From contig JBAYUQ010000023.1 of the NCBI GenBank assembly GCA_041675005.1, positions 1 through 47,262 on the forward strand: DNA of 47,262 bases, read 5' to 3'. The notes under the pieces are model-generated. The model was given only the letters and a program-made list of their open reading frames with translations, did not search any database and was not told the origin of the DNA. Both the position numbers and the translations under genes were made by a program. This document shows positions 1 through 8,967 of the stretch, in pieces (the first letter of the stretch is position 1; the number at the start of each line of letters is the position of its first letter). This DNA comes from PGYR01 sp041675005. Lineage in GTDB: Bacteria > Bacteroidota > Ignavibacteria > Kapaibacteriales > UBA2268.

Positions 1-560
1 AACGTCTGTTGTACTTGGTGATAAACCCATATAACTGCTATAATAGTGGTTATATTCTGTTTTGATGCCTTGAAATGGATTACCATCGTGATCCATAACA
101 TGAGTAACGAAAGTTGATGTTTGAAAATCAACAGTTGCAGATGTACCAGGATTTGCGATATACAAGTTTTTGACTTGAGTTGAATTATCTTTAGTCGCTT
201 TGAATTTGTAATCACCCGGGAAAAGCTCTATTGAAGCGTTACCACTTGCGTCTGTTGTACTTGGTGACATACCCATATAACTGCTATAATAGTGGTTATA
301 TTCTGTTTTGATACCTTCAAAAGGACTTCCATCAGTATGCATTACGTGTGTAACAAACTCAGAAGTTTGGAACTTAATGTTATTGGGTCCGCTGATTATA
401 GTTTGGATTGAATTATCTTTAGTCGCTTTGTATTTCCAAATACCATTATTATTACCAGTTGGTTGATCACTTGTGAATAATATACCATTTGCATCTGTAA
501 TTCCTACTGGAGTATAGCTACTATAGTAATGATTTCTAGCAATTGGAATATTTGGTAATG
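1..560 (-). repeat. In-gene tandem repeat, period about 246 nt
   Basis: The stretch starting near 4 and the stretch starting near 250 are almost identical for about 63 nt and share a second identical block (tgaattatctttagtcgctt) near 150-190 and 400-430. The spacing of 246 nt is exactly 82 codons. A third, diverged copy starts near 491, 243 nt further on (81 codons). The repeats keep the reading frame and encode the C-terminal modules of the secreted protein. High identity between the first two copies suggests recent duplication or gene conversion. Confidence 0.85.
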
Positions 561-1491
561 GTGTACCATCGTGCTTTACTGTTTTGAAGATATTTACGTT
601 ACCGTCCATAGTACAACCAGAAATTGCAAAACTAGTAAACTGGATATTCCCAAATTTGAAATAATATGAACCTGGAAGCAAATACATACCTTGAGTTAAA
701 GTTCTCCAACCATTACTATAATAAGTAATGTTACCGCCGTAAACATAATTCATCAATGTAGCTTGAAATATTATGTCTTGAGAAGCGCCACTAACTGCAA
801 TGCCGTTTGTTTGCTTAGAAGTTCCATTTACACTCATACTAAAAGAAAAATTACCCGGTAATATTTCTATCGAAGTATTTGTTGCTTGATTAGCTTTCCA
901 ACCTTGGTTACCATAATAAGTAAATGTAGAATTTGGCACATCTTCGGTATTAGTACAATTCATTAGTCTTGGTGTTACTGTAGTAGTTGTGAATACTATT
1001 TCTGTTGAAGTACCACTTACAGTTTGTCCATTCTTTTGTTCACCTGAATTATTATATCTCATAGAAACTGAATAATTCCCGGGTAATAATTCTAATAAAT
1101 CACCCGAATTAAATGTTGATGACCAACCAGAACCATAATAACTGAAAGTTCCCCCTGGCAATGTATTACCATCACTGTCTTTTACTAATGCAGTAGTTGA
1201 TACCGTTGCAAAAGTTACTGTAGGATCAGACGTAGTTATGGTTTGTGACCTAAGTTTATAAGTCATTGTGTACATTATGTTAGTTCCGTTTACACTTGCT
1301 GTAAAAGAACCGTTACCGAGGTCAGTCGCTGTATGCCAACCACCATCGTAGTATTTTAGCGACGCTCCAGTGGTGATGGGATTCCCACTACTATTATTTA
1401 GATAAATCGTTTTGGACGTTGCCGCCTCTGCAATTCCAACCCCTGCCACTAACAAGAATGAAATTAGAAAAAAGTACACTTGCCGTTTCAT
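1..1491 (-). CDS. Secreted protein of tandem YY/GW beta modules (C-terminus off the left edge)
   Basis: Open from an ATG at 1491 to the window edge: 497 codons with no stop, so the C-terminus is missing. A signal peptide comes first (MKRQVYFFLISFLLVAGVG, then AEA). Four modules of about 70-75 residues follow, each with a YYxxGW or YYGxGW core, an LPG(N/S)(Y/F) turn and a closing VSG strand. At least three further modules of about 82 residues carry NHYYSSY and FPGDYKFKATKDNS. The pattern resembles small carboxypeptidase-regulatory or Ig-like beta modules common in environmental Bacteroidota surface proteins. No enzyme motif is visible in the part present. It is probably a surface or secreted structural or adhesive protein; a T9SS sorting domain could lie beyond the edge but cannot be seen. 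Recognition is at repeat-architecture level only. Confidence 0.8.
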   Translation of the reverse strand, partial: MKRQVYFFLISFLLVAGVGIAEAATSKTIYLNNSSGNPITTGASLKYYDGGWHTATDLGNGSFTASVNGTNIMYTMTYKLRSQTITTSDPTVTFATVSTTALVKDSDGNTLPGGTFSYYGSGWSSTFNSGDLLELLPGNYSVSMRYNNSGEQKNGQTVSGTSTEIVFTTTTVTPRLMNCTNTEDVPNSTFTYYGNQGWKANQATNTSIEILPGNFSFSMSVNGTSKQTNGIAVSGASQDIIFQATLMNYVYGGNITYYSNGWRTLTQGMYLLPGSYYFKFGNIQFTSFAISGCTMDGNVNIFKTVKHDGTPLPNIPIARNHYYSSYTPVGITDANGILFTSDQPTGNNNGIWKYKATKDNSIQTIISGPNNIKFQTSEFVTHVMHTDGSPFEGIKTEYNHYYSSYMGMSPSTTDASGNASIELFPGDYKFKATKDNSTQVKNLYIANPGTSATVDFQTSTFVTHVMDHDGNPFQGIKTEYNHYYSSYMGLSPSTTDV

Positions 1492-1868
1492 AGCTATATT
1501 CCTGAATTATTGAATAAAAATAAATTATAACACACAATTCAAAAATAATCGATAGTATATATCCGCACAATCACATAAAATAGGTATTTTTAATAAATAC
1601 CATATTTTCAGTACTAGCTAGGCAATATTGGTGTTTATTGTAGTTATTTTTTGGTACAAAAATACTTAGAATTGATATAAACAAAATATATTTATTAATC
1701 AATTTTCATTTTCTGTAAGTTATTATATTTATAAGGATGGATTAGCAAGTGTTGATATTTATAACTCAAAATAAGAATTAAATTCTTTAATAAATCTAAT
1801 TTCTTACTAATTATTAATAAATGTACAGTTATTTTCTAGTTCATTCATTATTCAGTTTTGAAGGGGGG
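1492..1868. other. AT-rich intergenic region, nothing clear
   Basis: This lies between the start of the modular secreted gene and the end of the response regulator gene, both on the minus strand. It presumably holds the promoter of the secreted gene. I see no tRNA, clear terminator hairpin or conserved ORF. The G-run near 1862-1867 lies just beyond the response regulator stop codon. Confidence 0.5.
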
Positions 1869-2513
1869 TCAGGTCTTCAAAAGTTGCTTGTCATAAGCTG
1901 CTTTGATCAGTCCAGCAGTATTAGTCACCTTCAATTTTTGCATCATTCTGCGTTTATGTGTTTCTACAGTATGTCTACTTATAAGGAGTAAATCAGCTAT
2001 TTGTCTACTTGTCATCTCTTGTGCTATATATTCGAGTATCTCAACTTCACGTTTTGTAAGGAATTTTTGGATGTTAGTAGTCGGTGTATTGTCCGAAGGA
2101 TCATCATTGATCAGTAGTTCGAGGATATCATCTGAAATAAAACGCTTATTATTTTTAACTGATTTAATAGCTTTTAGTATCTGCTGATCATTATTCATTT
2201 TAGATACATAAGCATCAATCCCAAGCTTAGCTACGTTTTTGATTTTAGTAATATCTGATTCAGCAGAAACTACTATTATCTTTGTATTACCATTTATTTC
2301 CTTGAACTTAGGTATAAGATGCATACCTTCCATATCGGGTAGTAGTAAATCAAGAAGTACAAAATCAATATAATTCTCTTTGAAGCATTTTAATGCCTCT
2401 GCCCCATTCTTTACTCTATATATAGTACCAACATCTTGAACACCCTCTATCTGCTTTTCTATGAGACTAGAAAGCATAAGGTGATCTTCGATTATCAGAT
2501 AATTTTGTGACAT
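1869..2513 (-). CDS. NarL/FixJ-type response regulator (REC plus LuxR-type HTH)
   Basis: Two-domain DNA-binding response regulator of 214 aa from the ATG at 2513. The N-terminal receiver has the acidic pair (IIED), the phospho-acceptor Asp55 in FVLLDLLLPD, and a VVSAES strand with the switch Ser. The C-terminal LuxR/GerE helix-turn-helix spans about residues 153-210 (LTKREVEILEYIA, then SRHTVETHKRRMMQKL). An in-frame GTG at 2534 would add seven residues, but the ATG gives the usual receiver start (MSQNYLIIEDH). No histidine kinase lies next to it, so it is an orphan here. It probably regulates transcription in response to an unlinked sensor; the target is unknown. Confidence 0.9.
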   Translation of the reverse strand: MSQNYLIIEDHLMLSSLIEKQIEGVQDVGTIYRVKNGAEALKCFKENYIDFVLLDLLLPDMEGMHLIPKFKEINGNTKIIVVSAESDITKIKNVAKLGIDAYVSKMNNDQQILKAIKSVKNNKRFISDDILELLINDDPSDNTPTTNIQKFLTKREVEILEYIAQEMTSRQIADLLLISRHTVETHKRRMMQKLKVTNTAGLIKAAYDKQLLKT

Positions 2514-2534
2514 AATAAATTGACCTATTTGCAC

Positions 2535-2862
2535 CGAAGTGCGAATTAAAGAAAAATTATTTAAATAATTTTTACCGTTGAAACATGCTGTAAATATACG
2601 AAAATAGTTATTTAGTAAAAAAATAATATGATTAACTTATTACTTGTTCTCTTAATTGCTAACGTTCCATACTTCCCTAAAAAGGATTAGTAGTTTACAA
2701 AATATCATCAATTATCATACCAATTAAATACGAGTTATAAAAACTGGAACTTATTAAATAATTGACTTAATATTTTTTACCACACTTTTTGGCATTTAAA
2801 AAAAATTGTATTATACTTGCAATACAATATTTTTTTTTAATTAATATTAGGAGTTCACTAAG
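2535..2862. other. AT-rich divergent intergenic region
   Basis: The response regulator (minus) and the TRL-like gene (plus) are transcribed away from each other across this 328-nt region, so it must hold promoters for both. The palindrome at 2806-2827 is the only structured element I can see. No small gene or RNA is supported. Confidence 0.5.
2806..2827 (+). promoter_or_regulatory. Palindrome overlapping a possible -7 element
   Basis: Perfect 7-bp arms TTGTATT (2806-2812) and AATACAA (2821-2827) flank ATACTTGC. The centre reads TATACTTG, close to the Bacteroidota-type -7 consensus TAnnTTTG, and lies about 40-50 nt before the TRL-like gene start. It could be an operator overlapping a promoter. 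That is inferred from position and symmetry only. Confidence 0.35.
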
Positions 2863-3144
2863 ATGAACAAACTTAAAGTACTTATTATTACTCTAGCTAC
2901 TGCCGGTATGATGGCTAGCTGTTCGTTGACTTTACCCGTAGCTGCAACTAGCAACCCAATTGGTTCTAAAGTTGGTACTGCAACAGCTTCTGGATTTTTT
3001 CAAGTCCTTTTCTTTGGTGCGGATGCAAGTATCCAAACTGCAGCTAAAAATGCTGGTATTACTAAGATATCTACTGTAGATATCAAACAATCTAGTCTTC
3101 TAGGGATACTTGTTTCTTACGAAACAATCGTTACAGGCGAGTAA
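2863..3144 (+). CDS. TRL-like family small lipoprotein
   Basis: A 93-aa exported protein with a hydrophobic N-terminus and lipobox (MMASC, Cys20). The mature part matches what I know of the TRL-like family, first noted at tRNA-linked loci: LPVAATSNPIGSKVGTATA, then a hydrophobic stretch, DASIQTAAKNAGITKISTVD, and the terminal block YETIVTGE. Length is normal for the family. The molecular function of TRL-like proteins is not established. TAGGAG sits at a good distance before the ATG. A hairpin with a T-run follows directly, so it is probably a single-gene transcript. Confidence 0.8.
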   Translation: MNKLKVLIITLATAGMMASCSLTLPVAATSNPIGSKVGTATASGFFQVLFFGADASIQTAAKNAGITKISTVDIKQSSLLGILVSYETIVTGE

Positions 3145-3168
3145 TATCGGGATTTAATACTATGTTAT

Positions 3169-3198
3169 AGGGGGCTTATTTAGCCCTCTTTTTTTTTA
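3169..3198 (+). terminator. Rho-independent terminator after the TRL-like gene
   Basis: A short GC-rich hairpin (GGGGGCT, loop, AGCCCTC) is followed by a run of nine or more T. It lies 25-50 nt after the TRL-like stop codon. Confidence 0.75.
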
Positions 3199-3212
3199 CT
3201 TTAGGTATATGT

Positions 3213-3698
3213 ATGAAAAAAATATTTGTCCTGCTTTTATTAATATTCGCTTTTTCTTGCTCGTCTGATACTGATGAAAATAAAATCTATTTATTCAATG
3301 ATATTTCTTTCCAATTAGACAAAAAAGAATCGGTCACAGATTTAACTAAGGAAATCACCGATTTGTACTTTTCTTACTTAGATAATGCTGATTTACAAGC
3401 CCCACTATTCAAGTATATTACTGGTGAGGGATATGAAATTTTTATAGGATTACCTATAGCTACAGATTTCAATAAACTAAAGAATTCAATAGAGAGTGAA
3501 GATATTTTCACAGGTAGATCAGATAATAATTCATCTCAATATTATTATCTGAATTTCAACCACAATGAAAAGAATATCACTAAATACCTATTAGAATTAG
3601 ATAAAAATTTAGTTTATATTATTCTAGTTTCTGATACTGATAAAAAATTATCTGTTTCGGAACAGCAATCTATTTCTAAAAGAATCACGAAAGAATAA
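3213..3698 (+). CDS. Hypothetical lipoprotein
   Basis: A 161-aa protein with a signal peptide and lipobox (FAFSC, Cys16) followed by Ser/Asp-rich residues, so probably membrane-anchored in the envelope. The mature part is mixed alpha/beta with many Asp, Asn and Tyr and a YYYLNF strand. I recognise no family. It starts just after the preceding terminator and is followed after 2 nt by a second lipoprotein, so the two are probably co-transcribed and may act together. Confidence 0.7.
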   Translation: MKKIFVLLLLIFAFSCSSDTDENKIYLFNDISFQLDKKESVTDLTKEITDLYFSYLDNADLQAPLFKYITGEGYEIFIGLPIATDFNKLKNSIESEDIFTGRSDNNSSQYYYLNFNHNEKNITKYLLELDKNLVYIILVSDTDKKLSVSEQQSISKRITKE

Positions 3699-3700
3699 AT

Positions 3701-4240
3701 ATGAAAAAAAATCTATTGATTAAATTAATAACTGTAATATTGCTATCACTTACCTTTAGTAGCTGTTCTATTTTCAGTGGTGGTAGTGATTTGAATAATT
3801 TAATAAGAACTTTTTACGTTGGGGAGGGAGGCACTCAATACTATGTAAAGCCGATGACTTTCGAATCAAAAGATGGTAATGATATGTTTATGGACATTAC
3901 TTTCCGCTACAAAGACGAATTAAATGATTCTGCTGCTATCAACTTTACAATTACTTCAGAGCAACTTATTAAGACTTTAGATAACGTTACTATTAGCAAT
4001 AATACTTCTACCTTTGTAACTAATCAATATGAGTTACTATTTGCTGAAAAAGATGGAGATTATTTCAAATCCAGATTCTCATTTAAAATACCAATGATTG
4101 AACTTGATAAATTAATCAAAAATCAGAGTTGGAAACTTACTCTTAAAAATAAGGAAACTATGCTCGAATATTTTTCTGCATCAAATACACAAGATAATCT
4201 CAAAACATTAAATGATGATTTGTTTGTAATATTCAGATAG
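3701..4240 (+). CDS. Hypothetical lipoprotein
   Basis: A 179-aa protein with a signal peptide and lipobox (FSSC, Cys22, then SIFSGGSD). The mature domain begins LIRTFYVGEGGTQYYVKP and looks beta-rich (TFESKDG, MDITFRYKD, INFTITSEQL). I do not recognise the family. It lies 2 nt after the preceding lipoprotein gene, suggesting one transcript. About 67 nt separate it from the dioxygenase gene, so co-transcription with that is uncertain. Confidence 0.7.
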   Translation: MKKNLLIKLITVILLSLTFSSCSIFSGGSDLNNLIRTFYVGEGGTQYYVKPMTFESKDGNDMFMDITFRYKDELNDSAAINFTITSEQLIKTLDNVTISNNTSTFVTNQYELLFAEKDGDYFKSRFSFKIPMIELDKLIKNQSWKLTLKNKETMLEYFSASNTQDNLKTLNDDLFVIFR

Positions 4241-4307
4241 AATCAACAGTCCCTCCTCTTGTTAATCCATATATATTTCTTAATTTAAATCTAAACTAAT
4301 ATTAGCT

Positions 4308-5261
4308 ATGGGAATTAATCAAATGACAGATAACTCACGTCGACAATTTTTAAAGAATACTACACTTGCAGGAATAGCCCTCGGGACATTGACAAATACG
4401 ACTCAATCAATTGCAAAAGAACCGGAAACTACAAATTTAGATTGTAATATTACTACACTAGATTACTATGGTGAAGGTCCCTTCTACACAGACAATCCTC
4501 CGATAAAAGAAGATGGACAAATTGCTAAAGAAAATGAAGCAGGTCAAAGAATCCGCATATCAGGTAGAGTAACAAATCTAGATTGTACTGAAATACTACA
4601 TGGTACTATAGTTGATGTATGGCATGCAAATGATGCAGGGCAATATGACAATGTGGGATACAATCTTCGTGGCCAAGTAATATCAAATGAGCAAGGTTTC
4701 TATATGTTTGAGACTATACTACCAGGTAAATATCTGAACGGTAGCAAGTACAGACCGTCACACATACATTTCAAAATAACCCCTCCCGGATATCCAACTA
4801 TTACAACTCAACTATATTTTGAGGGAGATACTAGCATAGCAGAAGATGCAGCAGCTTCCCTGACAACGGGACAATATGATGCAAGCCATAGAATAATTCC
4901 ACTTAATGATGGAATTGATGGAATAAAAGAAGGAACATGGGATATAGTAGTTGATGGAGAAGGTACAACCACTGGTATCAACGACTTACACATAAACAAA
5001 GGAATAATATACAGTGCTAGCCCTAACCCATTCACTGATAAAGTGACAATAAAATATGGTGTATTTAGTAACTCTAACGTCGGTTTGTTTGTCTATGATA
5101 TAGAAGGAAGACAAGTTGCCAAATTAGAAGAACGATATTTGACATCTGAGAAATATGAAGCAACTTGGATTCCAGAAGCTACATTACCAACTGGGCATTA
5201 TTTTGTAGCAATAAAAATCAATGATTTACAAGTGCATTATATGAAAATAGTGAAAGGTTAA
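4308..5261 (+). CDS. Exported intradiol ring-cleavage dioxygenase with T9SS sorting domain
   Basis: A 317-aa protein. The N-terminus has a twin-arginine signal (SRRQFLKNT followed by LAGIALGTL), suiting export of a folded metalloprotein. The core is an intradiol (protocatechuate/catechol-type) dioxygenase: YYGEGPFY at 53-60, DVWHANDAGQYDN with probable Fe ligand Tyr113, PGKY with Tyr142, and RPSHIHF with His152 and His154, giving the Tyr2-His2 Fe(III) site. Residues 230-317 form a T9SS type A sorting domain (SASPNPFTDKV, GLFVYDIEGRQV, LPTGHYFVAIK). This predicts extracellular or surface cleavage of a catechol-like ring; the substrate is unknown. An in-frame ATG at 4323 (MTDNSRRQF) has GGGA about 9 nt before it and may be the true start. 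The epimerase gene follows 4 nt later. Confidence 0.88.
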   Translation: MGINQMTDNSRRQFLKNTTLAGIALGTLTNTTQSIAKEPETTNLDCNITTLDYYGEGPFYTDNPPIKEDGQIAKENEAGQRIRISGRVTNLDCTEILHGTIVDVWHANDAGQYDNVGYNLRGQVISNEQGFYMFETILPGKYLNGSKYRPSHIHFKITPPGYPTITTQLYFEGDTSIAEDAAASLTTGQYDASHRIIPLNDGIDGIKEGTWDIVVDGEGTTTGINDLHINKGIIYSASPNPFTDKVTIKYGVFSNSNVGLFVYDIEGRQVAKLEERYLTSEKYEATWIPEATLPTGHYFVAIKINDLQVHYMKIVKG

Positions 5262-5265
5262 TCAA

Positions 5266-6171
5266 GTGGAAAGGATAGTTATAGCAGGTGGAACAGGGTT
5301 TATCGGTTTGAGTTTAGCAAACTACTTATCTGAGCTGGGTTATGAACCAATACTAATGGCAAGAAATAAGCCTAAAGAATCGAAGTTTAAATTTATTAAA
5401 TGGGATGCTCGTACTCTTGATGATTGGGTTAATTCACTAGAAGGTGCAAAAGCTATAGTAAACCTAACTGGAAGAACTGTAGATTGTATAAAAACACCTG
5501 AGAATTGTGATTCTATTTTGCGATCTAGAGTTGAATCAACTAGAGTTATTGCTAAAGCGCTTGGCCAACTTGGAAATCCACCTAAAGTTTGGGTTCAAAT
5601 GTCAACAGCCCACATATATGGTGACCCACAATCTATAGTTTGTGACGAAGACTCAGCCGAGGGTTATGGCCTAGCTCCAATTGTCGGTAAAGCATGGGAA
5701 AAGGCATTACTCGAAAATATCCCAGAAGGGATTAGAGAAGTAAGACTAAGAACAAGTTTTGTAATTGGCAAAAATGGTGGAGCACTAGCAACACTTAAGA
5801 AAATTGTAAAAATGGGATTAGGTGGTAAAGTTGGTGACGGTACACAGGGAATAAGTTGGTTGCACGAATATGATATGAACAATTTGATACTTGAATCGAT
5901 TATTAATCCAGATTACAATGGATACTATATCGCAAGTTCTCCAAACCCTGTCTCTAACAATGAGTTTATGAGAACCCTAAGAAAGAAAATGAAAATGCCA
6001 ATAGGACTAATCGCTCCAAATTTTATGATTCGTTTTGGTTCTAAGTTTATATTCAAGACTGACCCTGAACTAGTTTTATATGGTCGATATGTAGTTCCAA
6101 AAAGATTATTAGAACAAGGTTATAAATTCAAATTCCCTGACCTTGATTCTGCATTGAAAGACTTAATTTAA
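5266..6171 (+). CDS. TIGR01777 family NAD(P)-dependent epimerase/SDR
   Basis: A 301-aa extended SDR of the YfcH/SDR39U1 type. The N-terminal Rossmann motif GGTGFIG (8-14) starts the protein. The signatures NLTGRTVD, STAHIYGD and VGKAWEKAL, then LRTSFVIGKNGGAL and GDGTQGISWLHEYD, are typical of the family, with a DUF1731-like C-terminus (PNFMIRFG...ELVLYGRYVVPKRLLEQGY). The start is GTG, 4 nt after the dioxygenase stop, with GAAAGG upstream inside that gene. Probably cytosolic. The family's substrate is not established. Confidence 0.9.
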   Translation: MERIVIAGGTGFIGLSLANYLSELGYEPILMARNKPKESKFKFIKWDARTLDDWVNSLEGAKAIVNLTGRTVDCIKTPENCDSILRSRVESTRVIAKALGQLGNPPKVWVQMSTAHIYGDPQSIVCDEDSAEGYGLAPIVGKAWEKALLENIPEGIREVRLRTSFVIGKNGGALATLKKIVKMGLGGKVGDGTQGISWLHEYDMNNLILESIINPDYNGYYIASSPNPVSNNEFMRTLRKKMKMPIGLIAPNFMIRFGSKFIFKTDPELVLYGRYVVPKRLLEQGYKFKFPDLDSALKDLI

Positions 6172-6195
6172 TAAATACTATGATTAGCTATCAAA

Positions 6196-7809
6196 ATGAA
6201 AACAGGACTAATATATAGCATACTAATCTTACTTTTTCTCTCCTATGGTGAGTCGAATGCTAGTATTAATAATGATACATTATTCACTTCCCCAAATGAA
6301 AATACAGCCCTAGTACAACAGTTTATCGATAGCTTGGAATCCGTAGATACGGACTATATAGTCCACGTCAAGAAAATAGACAACAGCAATGACCAAACAT
6401 TATACTCTAACTATATACTTTGGGCAGATGTAATTGTTAAAGATACTAATAGATATGGGATTAAGGAGTTGGATGAGCTAGAATATGAAAACGGTATCGT
6501 ATCTATTAATAATACTGGTTTTTCTAGAAAGTTAAGTTATGGAAAATCTTTATTTCAATTATTAAACACACATCAGGATACTTTTTTCGAAAAAGACTCA
6601 TCTTTCACTATACCATTATCACAAAACACTAACTGTATAATTCAAGTTGAATTAATACACAAAAAGAAGAATCTAAGTTTAGAATTCCCTTGCGATATAG
6701 ATTTCAATTCTGACTACTATAGTAAACTATCTGGTTCATTATTCTATCCAATTTATCTATTGATAGATAAAAGTATTGCTTCATATATAGATATTCAAGA
6801 TTTCTATACAAGAGTATATGGAGATAGAGAAGAGAATTATGCTGATGATTTGAAATTTCAGAATCGTATTGCAAAATTTAGAATGAAATCTAATGAGGAA
6901 TTATTACAAAGAGTAAAGAGTTTCATCTATGACAAAAGTAATGATACTATTAATAGAGAATTTGCTGTTTACACTCCATTACCAAATTGGGAAAATACAG
7001 ATAGTTTATTTGTAGATAGTCTTTGTAGAAGTGGTGTTGAAGATATAATCGTTGATTACAAACATATGGGATGGTCATGGATTAAATACCCTGATACTAC
7101 ACGTGATGCATCAGGTTTTTCGACTAATATATTATGGCGTGAACGTAATAGTGACATTATTAAAGTAAAATTCTTTAGCAAGCTCTATGAGTCTCCAATA
7201 TATTTATTCGAACATGAATTGTTTTATTTTCTAGATAAGAATAGCGTGATATTAAGTGACTCAGTTCTTAATAATTTTCGTAGATATAAAGAATCGGCCC
7301 TGTGGAAAAAAGAAGATAGTTTGATGAAAGTTGAAAAAGAGTTAGAGCGGAAAAGAAGAGAATTAGAAATATTAAATGGTGATTTCCCTATAAAAAATGG
7401 AGATACAATTATTGTTTATGGAGATATTGTTGAACCTAATAAAATTAGTGTCACAACCTGTGGAGGAAGTCTTTCTGATACTTATCACTTATTTTATAAA
7501 GGGTTTGAAACAATGTATTCAAATTTATGGTTTAGTGATGAGAATTATAAATATCTATTCAAAGAATATACTGGAAGTGGGTTATATTCTTTAGAATTTG
7601 TATTAGATGAAATTATGGATGATTTTTTTAAAGAGAATTCAATTTACTTTGCTGATTGCAAAACGAATAAACTTAACTTTGAAGCAACTAAAAATTATTG
7701 GATTAAAGAAGTTGTTAGTATACAGGAATCAATAAAAGATTTAAAAGAAGGTATTGAATCTAACACAAAGTATATTGAAAAACTTGAATCCGAAAATAAT
7801 TCGAAATAA
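6196..7809 (+). CDS. Hypothetical secreted protein
   Basis: A 537-aa protein with a signal peptide (MKTGLIYSILILLFLSYGESNA). The middle is acidic, Asn- and Tyr-rich and beta-like. Two charged helical stretches look like coiled coil: about 375-395 (EDSLMKVEKELERKRREL) and the last 30 residues (SIQESIKDLKEGIESNTKYIEKL in part). There is no lipobox and no T9SS sorting domain. I recognise no family or catalytic motif. It starts 24 nt after the epimerase gene and ends in a terminator, so it may close that transcript. Confidence 0.7.
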   Translation: MKTGLIYSILILLFLSYGESNASINNDTLFTSPNENTALVQQFIDSLESVDTDYIVHVKKIDNSNDQTLYSNYILWADVIVKDTNRYGIKELDELEYENGIVSINNTGFSRKLSYGKSLFQLLNTHQDTFFEKDSSFTIPLSQNTNCIIQVELIHKKKNLSLEFPCDIDFNSDYYSKLSGSLFYPIYLLIDKSIASYIDIQDFYTRVYGDREENYADDLKFQNRIAKFRMKSNEELLQRVKSFIYDKSNDTINREFAVYTPLPNWENTDSLFVDSLCRSGVEDIIVDYKHMGWSWIKYPDTTRDASGFSTNILWRERNSDIIKVKFFSKLYESPIYLFEHELFYFLDKNSVILSDSVLNNFRRYKESALWKKEDSLMKVEKELERKRRELEILNGDFPIKNGDTIIVYGDIVEPNKISVTTCGGSLSDTYHLFYKGFETMYSNLWFSDENYKYLFKEYTGSGLYSLEFVLDEIMDDFFKENSIYFADCKTNKLNFEATKNYWIKEVVSIQESIKDLKEGIESNTKYIEKLESENNSK

Positions 7810-7835
7810 TCCCAAGATAGAATTGGGATTTTTTA
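7808..7835 (+). terminator. Rho-independent terminator overlapping the stop codon
   Basis: Perfect 8-bp stem AATCCCAA (7808-7815) and TTGGGATT (7823-7830), followed by further T. The last two bases of the TAA stop of the preceding gene lie in the stem. Confidence 0.8.
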
Positions 7836-7874
7836 TTATGTTAGTATAATCGCAAACCATAAGTATAGAATAAT

Positions 7875-8885
7875 ATGAATCTTCAGAAACTAGACAAACT
7901 GCAATCATTAAGAAGAATAGATCTAAAAAATGAGTACAAGGCACATCTTTGGAAACAAAACAAGAGCTATGTCAAGTATATAGAGTCGCTTAGTAACCAT
8001 ATCTACGAGTATGGACTTAGGTTTATAGTACTTTGGGAGAACTTGGATTTTTTCCTAGCTGTTAAAGATAAATATGATGATATAGATGATGCTAACGACT
8101 TTATCGAGAACTGTTTAGCTGAATTAGAAGAGGAGAATTACAACCCTAGTATCCACTTGTTATACAAGCATATAGAACTTAGTGATATCGTAGCTAATGC
8201 TATAAAAGATGATGAGAACGCCTCTACCCTTTTGCTTTGCAGGTTCATTGTATATGCCTCAGCTTATGATTTGCTTTTTGAAGTCGTAACTAAGGTATTA
8301 TCCGGCTATACATTCGAAGCTGCATATTATGAAATTACAAATAAAGTTCTACCTGGGGATATTGAAGGAGTAGAAACAGCACATAGTCTATTCGCTGATT
8401 ATTTCACTTTTGAAAATGAACCTGCTTATAAATTCACTCCTTTCAGGTTGTACAGCACAAATGAATATATACTTAATTATGATATTTCTGCATTAGTCGG
8501 TATAGTTTCAGATATAACTGATGCTAATATTATGATACATGAGCTTATAGTCCCAAGTAGAGAGAGTAAAATATTCGAAGAACCAGAATTGGGTTTTGCT
8601 TCCCCTGCGAAGTTATATGAATTTGGTGATGAACCTTATATAGAATACAAGTCATTCAAGATGGACGTTCCCAAAGAGTATCTTGAAAAAGAAATCTTCG
8701 TCTGCTCTGTATTTTTAGATTTGGATGATGGTATTATCAGAACAATTTCCGATGAGAATGAGATAACAGAAGAAGACGTAGCCCAATGTATAAAGAACTT
8801 ACTCAAAACTAATGTTTACACTCACCCGAAAGAAGAGAAATGGGGCGGTGAACATATAGAAATTAGTTGGGTCGAGGGGATATAG
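7875..8885 (+). CDS. Hypothetical acidic cytosolic protein
   Basis: A 336-aa protein without signal peptide or membrane segment. The first 180 residues look largely helical (KLQSLRRIDLKNEYKAHLW, DANDFIENCLAELEEENYN, and a YASAYDLLFEVVTKVL helix). The rest is mixed, rich in Glu and Asp, ending EKWGGEHIEISWVEGI. I do not recognise a family. It starts about 40 nt after a terminator and so probably begins its own transcript. Confidence 0.65.
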   Translation: MNLQKLDKLQSLRRIDLKNEYKAHLWKQNKSYVKYIESLSNHIYEYGLRFIVLWENLDFFLAVKDKYDDIDDANDFIENCLAELEEENYNPSIHLLYKHIELSDIVANAIKDDENASTLLLCRFIVYASAYDLLFEVVTKVLSGYTFEAAYYEITNKVLPGDIEGVETAHSLFADYFTFENEPAYKFTPFRLYSTNEYILNYDISALVGIVSDITDANIMIHELIVPSRESKIFEEPELGFASPAKLYEFGDEPYIEYKSFKMDVPKEYLEKEIFVCSVFLDLDDGIIRTISDENEITEEDVAQCIKNLLKTNVYTHPKEEKWGGEHIEISWVEGI

Positions 8886-8967
8886 ACCATTATTTAATAA
8901 AATAAATAATCTCAACCTCCCCTTTTATAATCGATAATAGGTTGATGTGATTAGTTATATTACAATT

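Noticed and set aside
1..560. Direct repeats that could suggest a CRISPR array
   Set aside because: Spacing is a whole number of codons (246 and 243 nt), the sequence between is repeated too, and the frame is open throughout; these are protein modules.
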